Shown here in pieces: positions 1 through 7,697 of a stretch of 10,771 bases of DNA. The translations under genes were made by a program, and so were the position numbers. The stretch spans positions 1-10,771 of the forward strand of contig JANQHU010000048.1 in NCBI GenBank assembly GCA_028282485.1, in the 5' to 3' direction. The notes beneath the pieces were generated by a model. The model did not search any database and was not told the origin of the DNA. It was given only the letters and a program-made list of their open reading frames with translations. The first letter of the stretch is position 1, and every line of letters starts with the position of its first letter. Origin of the DNA: Bacillota bacterium. GTDB taxonomy: Bacteria > Bacillota > UBA4882 > UBA8346.

Positions 1-968
1 CCCATGTGACAATTCCTCAGGTGGGGGCCATGTATGCCGGCGACCGTTCTCGGAAAGAGACTTTGGTGAAGTATGGTTTTCGCTTGCCATCTGCGCTGGA
101 TAACCGCCCATTACAGTTTCAGGAGTTTGAAGAGCGGCTCCATCAGGTTATTTATGTTTCGGCCACTCCGGCTGCTTACGAATTAAAACGAACAGGCCAG
201 ATCGTGGAACAAATTATACGCCCAACGGGATTAGTGGACCCGGAAATCTTTATCCGTCCCGTTAAAGGCCAGATAGATGATCTTTTGGAAGAAATTCAAC
301 AGCGAGTTACCAAGAAGGAGCGGGTACTGGTAACCACTCTCACAAAAAAGATGGCTGAAGACTTAACTGAGTATCTTACTAATGTTGGGATTCGGGTTCG
401 TTATCTTCATTCCGAAGTCCACACTTTGGAGCGAGTAGCTATCTTGCGGGATCTCCGCATGGGAGTCTTTGACGTTTTAGTGGGGATTAACCTTTTAAGG
501 GAGGGGCTGGATCTCCCGGAAGTCTCTTTAGTAGCCATTCTGGACGCGGATAAAGAAGGCTTTTTACGGTCCGAAACCTCCCTGATTCAAACTATCGGTC
601 GTGCCGCTCGGAATGTGGCCGGAAAAGTAATTATGTATGCTGATAAGATTACCGATTCCATGCAGCGAGCCATGGACGAGACGAACCGACGACGGGCTAA
701 ACAGTTGAAATATAATGCAGAACACGGGATTACTCCGGCTTCGGTAAAAAAAGCCGTACGAGATTTAATTATGGCGGAGCAGGTAGCCGAGGAAAAGGTA
801 GCCTATGAGGTGAGTAAGCAAGAAGAGAAACTCACTCCAGCGGCGATTAAGGCTAAAATTAGCGAATTAGAAACCCAAATGCTGAAAGCTGCCGCGGAAC
901 TAGAATTTGAGAAAGCCGCGGCTTTGCGAGATGAGATCAAGAGCTGGGAGCAGGTTTTGGGTGGGTAA
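1..968 (+). CDS. uvrB: UvrABC system protein B (excinuclease subunit UvrB), 5'-truncated by the window edge
   Basis: UvrB is the damage-verifying helicase-like subunit of nucleotide excision repair. It is loaded by UvrA and then recruits UvrC. About 321 codons, the C-terminal half of a protein normally near 660 residues, are present. The reading frame is already open at base 3 (a His codon before VTIPQVGAMYAGDRSRK), so the GTG at base 6 is not the real start. Visible landmarks, numbered from that GTG, are the helicase segment VSATPAAYEL near 51-60, motif V (GINLLREGLDLPEVSLVAI) near 160-178, motif VI (QTIGRAARN) near 195-203, and a C-terminal UVR motif (ELEFEKAAALRDEI) near 298-311, which pairs with the equivalent motif in UvrC. 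The stop is TAA at 966-968. uvrA begins 43 nt downstream on the same strand, so an operon is likely. The N-terminal Walker A and beta-hairpin regions lie outside the window. The identity is secure. Confidence 0.97.
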   Translation, partial: HVTIPQVGAMYAGDRSRKETLVKYGFRLPSALDNRPLQFQEFEERLHQVIYVSATPAAYELKRTGQIVEQIIRPTGLVDPEIFIRPVKGQIDDLLEEIQQRVTKKERVLVTTLTKKMAEDLTEYLTNVGIRVRYLHSEVHTLERVAILRDLRMGVFDVLVGINLLREGLDLPEVSLVAILDADKEGFLRSETSLIQTIGRAARNVAGKVIMYADKITDSMQRAMDETNRRRAKQLKYNAEHGITPASVKKAVRDLIMAEQVAEEKVAYEVSKQEEKLTPAAIKAKISELETQMLKAAAELEFEKAAALRDEIKSWEQVLGG

Positions 969-997
969 GTTAAATCAATAATTAAGTTTGTAGTTTT

Positions 998-1002
998 GGA
1001 GG
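998..1002 (+). promoter_or_regulatory. Ribosome binding site that decides the uvrA start
   Basis: GGAGG at 998-1002 directly abuts the ATG at 1003, which leaves no spacing for initiation there. The in-frame ATG at 1012 is 9 nt downstream of the motif, a normal Shine-Dalgarno distance, so 1012 is the better start. Confidence 0.75.
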
Positions 1003-1011
1003 ATGAAGAGT

Positions 1012-3834
1012 ATGAGTAGTAATCACATTAAGATAAAAGGGGCCCGGGAACATAATTTGAAAAATGTGGAATTGACTATTCCCCGGGACAAATTGGTAGT
1101 CTTTACGGGCTTGTCCGGCTCGGGGAAGTCTTCGTTGGCCTTTGATACCATATACGCGGAAGGCCAGCGGCGTTATGTAGAATCTTTATCGGCTTACGCC
1201 CGACAGTTTTTAGGGCAGATGGACAAGCCGGATCTGGATTATATCGAAGGTTTATCCCCGGCTATTTCCATTGATCAGAAGACTACCAGCCATAATCCCC
1301 GCTCTACGGTGGGGACAGTGACCGAGATTTATGACTATTTGCGGCTCCTTTATGCCCGAGTTGGCCGACCTCACTGCCCGGAGTGCCGTCAGCCGATTAC
1401 CAGGCAGACGGTGGAACAGATTGTGGATCAGGCTTTAAAGCTGGAACCGGGCACTAAATTTATGATTTTAGCCCCGGTAGTGCGGCGGCGTAAAGGGGAG
1501 TATGATAAACTTTTTGAGACGCTCAGGCGAGAGGGCTTTGCCCGGGTAAGGGTCGATGGGGAGATTCTGGACTTGGCTAGTGAGATTAAGTTAGCCAAAT
1601 ATAAACAACATACTATTGAAGTAGTCGTCGATCGGTTAGTGATGAAAGAAGGAATCGAAGGGCGGTTGGCCGACTCTATTGAAACAGCTTTAAAGTTAGC
1701 CAAAGGATTAGTGGCAATTGGAGTTATTGATGGGGAAGAGCAGCTTTTTAGCGAGAATTTTGCTTGTCCTGATTGTGGCTTTAGTTTTGAAGAGTTATCC
1801 CCGCGCATGTTCTCTTTTAACAGCCCTTATGGGGCTTGCCCCGATTGTGCGGGTTTAGGCTTTAAAATGGAGATTGAGCCGGAGTTGGTGGTTAACAGAG
1901 AACTCTCATTAAATGAAGGAGGAATTAAAGCCTGGAGCTCAGATCAAGGTTCCTGGTCCTTGCAGTATCTCCAAGCAGTGGCTGCTAAATACGGCTTGGA
2001 TCCCAATCTTCCTTTAAAAAAAGCTACCAAAGAGCAATTAGAGGCGCTGCTTTATGGCACTAAAGGGGAAAAAATCGAGATTACCTACCAGGGAGCGAAT
2101 ATGGAACGGCGTCATTATGCGCCTTTTGAAGGGATTGCCTATAATTTGGAGCGCCGCTATCGGGATACCCAGTCGGAATATATGCGGCGGGAGATTGAAA
2201 AGTTTATGGCTGTCAAGACCTGTCATAATTGCCAGGGAGCCCGACTGAAAAAAGAGACTCTGGCCATTTATGTGGGTGGAATCAATATTAGTGAGTTTAC
2301 TACTAAGTCAATCCTGGAAGCCCGGGAGTTTATTGATAAATTGGAGCTAACCGAGCGGGAGGCGGCTATTGGGCGGTTAGTGTTAAAAGAGATTACCGAA
2401 CGCTTGCAGTTTTTGATTAATGTCGGGTTGGATTATTTGACTTTGGACCGGGCCGCCGGCAGTCTCTCCGGGGGCGAGGCCCAACGAATCCGGTTAGCCA
2501 CCCAGATCGGGTCTTTTTTAGTGGGAGTTTTATATATTCTGGATGAGCCTAGTATCGGGTTACACCAACGGGATAACCAGCGTTTGATTGATACTCTGAA
2601 GGGGTTGCGAGATCTGGGCAATACGGTAGTAGTGGTAGAACACGACGAAGATATGATTCGGGAAGCGGATTTCATTGTTGATATCGGCCCGGGAGCGGGA
2701 GTTCACGGGGGAGAAATTGTAGCAGCCGGCAGCCTGGACGAGGTCTTAGCAGCGCCTGATTCGAAAACGGGGGATTATCTATCCGGGCGAACCAAGATTG
2801 CTATTCCGGTAAAGCGACGCCAGGCCAATGGAAAGTATTTGCAGATTAAGGGAGCCAGCGAGCACAATCTGAAAAAGATTGACGTCCAGATCCCTTTGGG
2901 GCTTTTTGTCTGCGTTACGGGAGTTTCCGGCTCCGGGAAGAGTACCTTGATTAATGATATTCTGTATCCGGTAGCGGCCACCCGCCTGAACCGGGCCCGG
3001 GTTTTGCAAGCAGGAGAACATATAGGAATTGAAGGTTTTGAGAATTTAGATAAAGTCATTGATATTGACCAAGCCCCTATTGGAAGGACGCCCCGATCCA
3101 ACCCGGCCACCTATACAGGGGTTTTTGATCCCATTCGGGAACTCTTCTCCCAGACCCAAGAGTCTAAAATGCGCGGCTACCCCGGCGGGCGCTTCTCTTT
3201 TAACGTTAAAGGTGGGCGCTGTGAGGCTTGTTCGGGGGATGGGATTATCAAAATTGAGATGCATTTTCTCCCGGATGTCTATGTCCCTTGTGAGGTTTGC
3301 AAAGGGAAGCGTTATAACCGGGAAACCTTGGAGATTAAGTATAAAGGCAAGACGATTTCCGATGTTTTAGAGATGACCGTGGAAGAAGCCTTAGACTTTT
3401 TTAGTAATATTCCTCGCATTCAACGGAAGTTACAGACTCTTCATGATGTCGGGCTGGATTATATTCGTCTGGGCCAAGCAGCGACCACGCTGTCTGGCGG
3501 CGAAGCGCAACGGGTGAAGTTGGCCACGGAACTTTCGAAACGCTCTACAGGCCGCACTCTCTACATCTTGGACGAGCCTACTACGGGACTCCATTTTGCC
3601 GATGTCCATAAATTGCTAGAGATGTTGCAGCGGTTAGTAGACGGTGGGGATACGGTTTTGGTGATTGAGCATAATCTGGATGTGATTAAGACCGTGGACT
3701 ATATTATTGACTTGGGCCCGGAAGGGGGCTTTCGGGGTGGCGAAGTAGTGGCCGCTGGAACTCCCGAGGAAGTAGCCGCGAATGAAAGGTCTTATACCGG
3801 GCAGTTTTTGCGGAGCATGCTGGAACGAAGGTAG
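1012..3834 (+). CDS. uvrA: UvrABC system protein A (excinuclease ATPase subunit UvrA)
   Basis: UvrA is the dimeric ABC-type ATPase that first recognises bulky DNA lesions and loads UvrB. From the ATG at 1012 the protein has 940 residues, the usual bacterial length. The first nucleotide-binding domain has Walker A GLSGSGKS at 33-40, signature LSGGEAQR from 485, and Walker B ILDEPS with D511/E512. The second has Walker A GVSGSGKST at 637-645, signature LSGGEAQR from 827, and Walker B ILDEPT with D854/E855. The cysteine pairs fit the three family zinc modules: C122/C125 with C404/C407, C252/C255 with C276/C279, and C737/C740 with C760/C763. An alternative ATG at 1003 would add three residues but lies against the ribosome binding site. 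The stop is TAG at 3832-3834. The gene follows uvrB closely and is probably cotranscribed with it. No truncation or missing key residue was seen. Confidence 0.98.
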   Translation: MSSNHIKIKGAREHNLKNVELTIPRDKLVVFTGLSGSGKSSLAFDTIYAEGQRRYVESLSAYARQFLGQMDKPDLDYIEGLSPAISIDQKTTSHNPRSTVGTVTEIYDYLRLLYARVGRPHCPECRQPITRQTVEQIVDQALKLEPGTKFMILAPVVRRRKGEYDKLFETLRREGFARVRVDGEILDLASEIKLAKYKQHTIEVVVDRLVMKEGIEGRLADSIETALKLAKGLVAIGVIDGEEQLFSENFACPDCGFSFEELSPRMFSFNSPYGACPDCAGLGFKMEIEPELVVNRELSLNEGGIKAWSSDQGSWSLQYLQAVAAKYGLDPNLPLKKATKEQLEALLYGTKGEKIEITYQGANMERRHYAPFEGIAYNLERRYRDTQSEYMRREIEKFMAVKTCHNCQGARLKKETLAIYVGGINISEFTTKSILEAREFIDKLELTEREAAIGRLVLKEITERLQFLINVGLDYLTLDRAAGSLSGGEAQRIRLATQIGSFLVGVLYILDEPSIGLHQRDNQRLIDTLKGLRDLGNTVVVVEHDEDMIREADFIVDIGPGAGVHGGEIVAAGSLDEVLAAPDSKTGDYLSGRTKIAIPVKRRQANGKYLQIKGASEHNLKKIDVQIPLGLFVCVTGVSGSGKSTLINDILYPVAATRLNRARVLQAGEHIGIEGFENLDKVIDIDQAPIGRTPRSNPATYTGVFDPIRELFSQTQESKMRGYPGGRFSFNVKGGRCEACSGDGIIKIEMHFLPDVYVPCEVCKGKRYNRETLEIKYKGKTISDVLEMTVEEALDFFSNIPRIQRKLQTLHDVGLDYIRLGQAATTLSGGEAQRVKLATELSKRSTGRTLYILDEPTTGLHFADVHKLLEMLQRLVDGGDTVLVIEHNLDVIKTVDYIIDLGPEGGFRGGEVVAAGTPEEVAANERSYTGQFLRSMLERR

Positions 3835-3927
3835 GAAAGATGAAAAGTTCCCGGAATGTGAAGGAGATTTTCATGATCCGGTTGTGAAAAAAGGTATTGT
3901 AAAGAAGAATTAGTTACTCATTTATAC

Positions 3928-3965
3928 AGCTCCGGAAAGTATGAGGCCGGGGCTCAGTTTTATTT
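3928..3965 (+). terminator. Probable intrinsic terminator downstream of uvrA
   Basis: An 8-bp stem (AGCTCCGG at 3928-3935 with CCGGGGCT at 3947-3954, one G-U wobble) closes an 11-nt loop. It is followed by CAG and the T-rich tail TTTTATTT at 3958-3965. The wobble pair works only in plus-strand RNA, where the minus strand would have an A-C mismatch, and there is no T-tract on the minus side. This orients it to uvrBA rather than to the convergent transporter gene. The rest of 3835-3968 holds only short open stretches with no convincing gene. Confidence 0.55.
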
Positions 3966-3968
3966 AAC

Positions 3969-4934
3969 TTAATTAGGCTCCTCTTTTTTTCCTAAAAATT
4001 TATAACTTAAAGCAGCTAAGGGTTGTTGGCATAAAACCGCAAAAACTAAGGGGACCGCGGTTAACCCAGGGAAATAGTTTAAGGCGATTACCAGTCCAGT
4101 GGTGAAATTACGAATTCCTACTAAAAAAAGAAAGGTATTTAAAAGCGGGGCTGGCATTTTTGTGATACGAGTAATTAGAAAACTCACCAAATAAGCCGAG
4201 AGGCTCAGGAGGCAAGTAGTGAAAGCAATTATCGGTAATGATGAACTGATTAAATCTAGGGAATCCCAGGCTGCAGCCAGATTAGCGGCAATCACTAGGG
4301 CAAATAGAATCTTAGTGGAAGGCCCAATAAAAAAACGCCAGCGGCGGTAGAGTTCTCCTTGGGACTTTTCGCTGAGCAAAATACCAAAAATTGTAGGAAT
4401 TAAAACCATCCAAATTAAGCCCCAAATAAGATCCTTTGCCGGGACAGGCACATTTTCCCCTATCCCTAGACTCATGATTAATGGTACAATAAGAGGAGCG
4501 AGAATAGTATTGATAGTGACCGTGGCCAGAGAAAGCGGTAAACTCCCCCGGGTGATGCCAATCCAAATAGTAGATGAAAGGCCAATGGGAACTGCGGTCA
4601 TTAAGATTAAACCCGATTGGATTAACGGTTTTCCCGGAAGTAAGCTGACGGCTAATCCTTTAGCAATGAGGGGCATGATCAGATAAAGAATCATTAAAAC
4701 CCCTATGATCAAGAGGGGCTTTTCAATCACGATTTTAAAATCCCGGAGGTTGCAACTCAGGGCTACCCCGAAGGTCATATAAGCAAAGATCCAGGAGATA
4801 AAAGGTTTAATTCCACCTAAGTATTGATGAAATAGCGCTCCCAGTAGGATACCGCAACTAAGGAGGAGAAACATTCTTTTTTCTAGTACTTGATTAAGGC
4901 GTAATCCTTTACGAACTAAGAGCCAAGCTTTCAT
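3969..4934 (-). CDS. BASS-superfamily (bile acid:sodium symporter-like) membrane transporter
   Basis: This is an integral membrane protein of 321 residues, strongly hydrophobic throughout, with roughly nine or ten predicted membrane segments. It looks like the bile acid:sodium symporter (BASS) family, which moves organic anions across the cytoplasmic membrane. Landmarks are the early conserved segment FGVALSCNLRDFKIVIEKP near 55-73, the first crossover region AVPIGLSSTIWIGITRG at 114-130 followed by SLPLSLATVTINTILAPL, and the second crossover region GIRNFTTGLVIALNYFP at 273-289. Several positions that bind sodium in structurally known members differ here, so the coupling ion and substrate are unknown. 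The start is the ATG at 4934, preceded by AAGAGG with 7 nt spacing. A TTG one codon upstream is less likely. The gene lies inverted between uvrA and uvrC with no evident repair role. An ACR3-type arsenite carrier is a less likely alternative. Confidence 0.8.
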   Translation of the reverse strand: MKAWLLVRKGLRLNQVLEKRMFLLLSCGILLGALFHQYLGGIKPFISWIFAYMTFGVALSCNLRDFKIVIEKPLLIIGVLMILYLIMPLIAKGLAVSLLPGKPLIQSGLILMTAVPIGLSSTIWIGITRGSLPLSLATVTINTILAPLIVPLIMSLGIGENVPVPAKDLIWGLIWMVLIPTIFGILLSEKSQGELYRRWRFFIGPSTKILFALVIAANLAAAWDSLDLISSSLPIIAFTTCLLSLSAYLVSFLITRITKMPAPLLNTFLFLVGIRNFTTGLVIALNYFPGLTAVPLVFAVLCQQPLAALSYKFLGKKEEPN

Positions 4935-5029
4935 CAAAAAACCTCTTTTCTTTAATAAATAGTATATGTTTAATTTTGATTAATACTTTAGAAATTTATG
5001 AGTAATTTTATAATTCCAGGAGAAAGACC
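4935..5029. promoter_or_regulatory. Divergent promoter region between the transporter and uvrC
   Basis: This AT-rich 95-nt spacer must hold the promoters of both genes. For uvrC, AGGAG at 5018-5022 is the ribosome binding site, 7 nt before the ATG. A TATAAT at 5009-5014 lies too close to that site to be the uvrC -10 box. TTGATT at 4976-4981 with TATGAG at 4997-5002 is a weak alternative with a 15-nt spacer. For the transporter, TATACT on the minus strand (4961-4966) is a fair -10 box without a good -35, and AAGAGG (4942-4947) is the ribosome binding site. Assignment of individual boxes is tentative. Confidence 0.35.
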
Positions 5030-6877
5030 ATGGTTAAAAGTGACGATTTAAAATTATTGCCGGATAAACCCGGAGTCTATCTAATGAAAGATGCTCAGGG
5101 CAAGATTATTTACGTGGGCAAAGCCATTTCTTTAAAAAATCGGGTGCGCAGTTATTTTCAAGCTTCCCGCAAGCTCTTCCGCCGGATTGAATTAATGGTG
5201 GAGCAAGTGGACCGGGTGGAGTATATTACGACTACTTCCGAAGTGGAAGCCCTAGTATTAGAGTGTAATTTTATTAAAGAAGAACGCCCTAAATATAATA
5301 TCAGGTTACGAGATGATAAACAATACCCCTGGGTTAAAATTACTTGGCAGGAAAGTTTCCCCCAGGTTTTTTTGACTCGGAAATTCAAACGGGATGGTAG
5401 TAAGTATTATGGTCCTTATACTGATGGGGCTGCCATTCGGGAGATTATGCGCCTCTTGAAGAAGATTTTTCCTTTGCGAGGGTGTCGTTTTGATTTAGGG
5501 CAGAAAAAGATTGAGCGGCCTTGTTTAAATTACCATATTAAACGCTGTTTGGCTCCCTGCACCGGGGAAGTTCCACCAGAGGTTTACCGGGAGATGATCC
5601 GGCAGATCTGTCTTTTTTTAGAAGGACGCCAGAGTCAATTACGTGATCAATTATGGCTCTCTATGCAAGAAGCGGCTCAAGAAAAGGAGTACGAAAAGGC
5701 AGCTGCGCTTCGGGATCAAGTACGGGCTATTGAGAAAATATTGGAGAAGCAGAAGGTAGTTTCAGATACCACCGATGAATTTGATGTTTTGGGGATTGCC
5801 CAAGATCAGCGGGGTTCTTTGGTGCAGATTTTTCAGGTGCGACAGGGTAAGTTAGTCGGCAGGGAATTTTTTCAATTAGAAGCAGGAGATGAGACTGGGG
5901 CTGCCGAAATTTTGGAAGAATTCTTGCTCCAGTATTATGATGAAGCTGGTTATATCCCCAAAAATATTCTATTACCCTTAATTTTGGATAATAAGCATGT
6001 GCTGCAAGCCTGGCTAGTTAAGCAACGGGGCGGAAATGTAACTGTTAAAGAACCCCAAAAAGGGGAAAAGTACCAACTGATCAAAATGGCAGAAGAAAAC
6101 GCCCGAATCCTCTTGGAGCAGGAACGTTTACGGGAAGATACCCTGTTAGATGAACAGCAACAAAGTTTATTGGAACTCCAACAAGTATTAGATTTAGAAG
6201 GGATGCCGCTGCGGATTGAGGGTTTTGATATATCTAATATTCAGGGCGAAGAAGCCGTAGCCTCCATGGTAGTTTTTGAAAATGGGAAACCAGCGGGTGA
6301 CCAATACCGGAGGTTTAAGATTAAAACTATTGAAGGCCCTAATGATTTTGCTATGTTAAAGGAAGCCATAAAAAGGCGTTTTGCCAGAGGTTTGGCCGAG
6401 GTAGCAGAAGGGGTGACGGAAGGAAAGTTTACTCGTTTTCCCGATGTGCTACTCATTGATGGTGGTAAAGGGCAGCTTTCGGGAGTAATGGAGATTCTCT
6501 ACGAGATGGGTCTAACGGAGATTACCACTATTAGTTTGGCCAAACAGGAAGAAGAGATTTATCGTCCCGAAGCAGAAACTCCCCTTCGCTTGTCCCGGCG
6601 TTCCCCGGCTTTAATGCTTTTGCAACGTGTACGAGATGAAGCCCATCGTTATGCCATCACTTACCACCGCAGCTTGAGAGATAAACGCACTAAAAGCTCC
6701 CAACTGGATCAGTTAACGGGAATTGGCACGAAACGAAAACAGTTATTATTAAAAAAATTTGGTTCCGTCAAGCGGATTCGTGAAGCAGGGATTGCCGAAA
6801 TTGCTACTTTACCCGGCATTAGTGAAAAATTAGCCGCCAAAATCAAAGAAGAATTAGAGGGATTAGTAAATGATTAA
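5030..6877 (+). CDS. uvrC: UvrABC system protein C (excinuclease nuclease subunit UvrC)
   Basis: UvrC makes the 3' and then the 5' incision around the lesion held by UvrB. The 615-residue length is typical. The N-terminal GIY-YIG nuclease domain (about 10-95) has GVY at 15-17, YVGKA at 28-32 and the conserved EALVLE stretch at 73-78. C152, C165, C173 and C177 match the spacing of the cysteines that ligate the iron-sulphur cluster in E. coli UvrC. A UVR motif (EKEYEKAAALRDQV) lies near 218-231 and pairs with UvrB. The RNase H-like endonuclease domain shows D400 (EGFDISNIQG), D477 (LLIDGGKGQL) and H539 (RDEAHRYA). Two C-terminal helix-hairpin-helix motifs (LTGIGTKRKQ and LPGISEKLAAKI) span about 562-606 and bind DNA. 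The start ATG has a good AGGAG at 7 nt. The stop overlaps the next gene by 8 nt. Confidence 0.98.
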   Translation: MVKSDDLKLLPDKPGVYLMKDAQGKIIYVGKAISLKNRVRSYFQASRKLFRRIELMVEQVDRVEYITTTSEVEALVLECNFIKEERPKYNIRLRDDKQYPWVKITWQESFPQVFLTRKFKRDGSKYYGPYTDGAAIREIMRLLKKIFPLRGCRFDLGQKKIERPCLNYHIKRCLAPCTGEVPPEVYREMIRQICLFLEGRQSQLRDQLWLSMQEAAQEKEYEKAAALRDQVRAIEKILEKQKVVSDTTDEFDVLGIAQDQRGSLVQIFQVRQGKLVGREFFQLEAGDETGAAEILEEFLLQYYDEAGYIPKNILLPLILDNKHVLQAWLVKQRGGNVTVKEPQKGEKYQLIKMAEENARILLEQERLREDTLLDEQQQSLLELQQVLDLEGMPLRIEGFDISNIQGEEAVASMVVFENGKPAGDQYRRFKIKTIEGPNDFAMLKEAIKRRFARGLAEVAEGVTEGKFTRFPDVLLIDGGKGQLSGVMEILYEMGLTEITTISLAKQEEEIYRPEAETPLRLSRRSPALMLLQRVRDEAHRYAITYHRSLRDKRTKSSQLDQLTGIGTKRKQLLLKKFGSVKRIREAGIAEIATLPGISEKLAAKIKEELEGLVND

Positions 6878-7676
6878 ATGTATTGCCATGGATTTAGATG
6901 ATACGCTCCTCCGGGACGATTTAACTATTTCCAAAGAAAATAGGGAAGCCATTGATCAAGCCCGGAGTAAAGGGATTGAAATTGTCTTGGCCTCGGGGCG
7001 GATGGTGAAATCGATGCAACCTTTTGCCGAAAAGCTAGGCTTAACCGGGGCGCTGATCGCCTATAACGGAGCGGTGGTAGGAGAGATTGAAACAGAAAAG
7101 ATTATCCATAGTTGGTCGGTATCCTTAGACTTGGCCCGTCAAGTGATTATTAAAGTTAAAGAAAAGGGTTTTCATTTAAACCTTTATTTGAATGATACCC
7201 TGTATGTGGAGCAGATGAACCCGTGGGTAGAGTATTATATGAAAATTGCCGGGGTAACTCCACAAATAATCGGCGATTTTTTAACTTTCTTGCAGCAAGA
7301 TCCCCATAAATTATTGGCCATGGGTGAGAGGGAAGCAGTTAACCCTTTGAAAATTGCCCTCGAAACGGAACTGGGGGAGAATTTGGATTTTGTCAAATCG
7401 AAGCCGGAATTTGTGGAGGTCTTAGGTAAAGATATCTCCAAAGGGCGTGCTTTAAAGACGTTGGCAGGGGCTTGGGGATTTACTAGAGAGGAAGTGATGG
7501 CGATCGGCGATGCTCCTAATGATTTATCAATGATTACTTGGGCGGGAACAGGGGTAGCTGTTGGTAATGCTTGGGAAACAGTGAAGCAAGCGGCTGACTT
7601 CGTTGTCGGTACCAATCAAGAAAATGGGGTGGCTGAAGCGATTCGGCAGGTGGTTATGCAGCGCGGAATCGCTTAG
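6870..7676 (+). CDS. Cof-type HAD-superfamily phosphatase (HAD-IIB)
   Basis: This cytoplasmic 268-residue magnesium-dependent hydrolase belongs to the Cof/YidA group, whose members dephosphorylate sugar phosphates, flavin precursors or similar small metabolites. Motif I is MDLDDTLL with nucleophile D8 and acid/base D10. Motif II is LASGR with S42. Motif III is K191 in SKGRAL. Motif IV is IGDAPNDLSMI with D214 and D218. The long insert between motifs II and III (about 80-185) is the expected C2-type cap that sets substrate choice, so the substrate cannot be read from the motifs. The ATG overlaps the end of uvrC by 8 nt. Its ribosome binding site AGAGGG (6856-6861) sits inside uvrC with 8 nt spacing, which points to cotranscription and probable translational coupling. 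All catalytic residues are present. Confidence 0.92.
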   Translation: MIKCIAMDLDDTLLRDDLTISKENREAIDQARSKGIEIVLASGRMVKSMQPFAEKLGLTGALIAYNGAVVGEIETEKIIHSWSVSLDLARQVIIKVKEKGFHLNLYLNDTLYVEQMNPWVEYYMKIAGVTPQIIGDFLTFLQQDPHKLLAMGEREAVNPLKIALETELGENLDFVKSKPEFVEVLGKDISKGRALKTLAGAWGFTREEVMAIGDAPNDLSMITWAGTGVAVGNAWETVKQAADFVVGTNQENGVAEAIRQVVMQRGIA

Positions 7677-7697
7677 CCCCATTTGAATTAAAAAAGT

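Noticed and set aside
2775..3264. Several overlapping minus-strand open frames inside uvrA.
   Set aside because: They lie opposite the second ATPase domain of a well-conserved gene and show no recognisable motifs or start signals.
3835..3971. Possible small gene between uvrA and the transporter, for example a 15-codon frame from the ATG at 3840 or the plus-strand stretch ending KYEAGAQFYLT.
   Set aside because: The frames are very short. The longer stretch has no start codon after the preceding stop, no ribosome binding site fits, and most of it is accounted for by the terminator hairpin. It could be a decayed remnant, but the sequence cannot show that.
5009..5014. TATAAT as the uvrC -10 box.
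   Set aside because: Transcription would start about 6-7 nt downstream, inside the uvrC ribosome binding site (5018-5022), leaving no usable leader.
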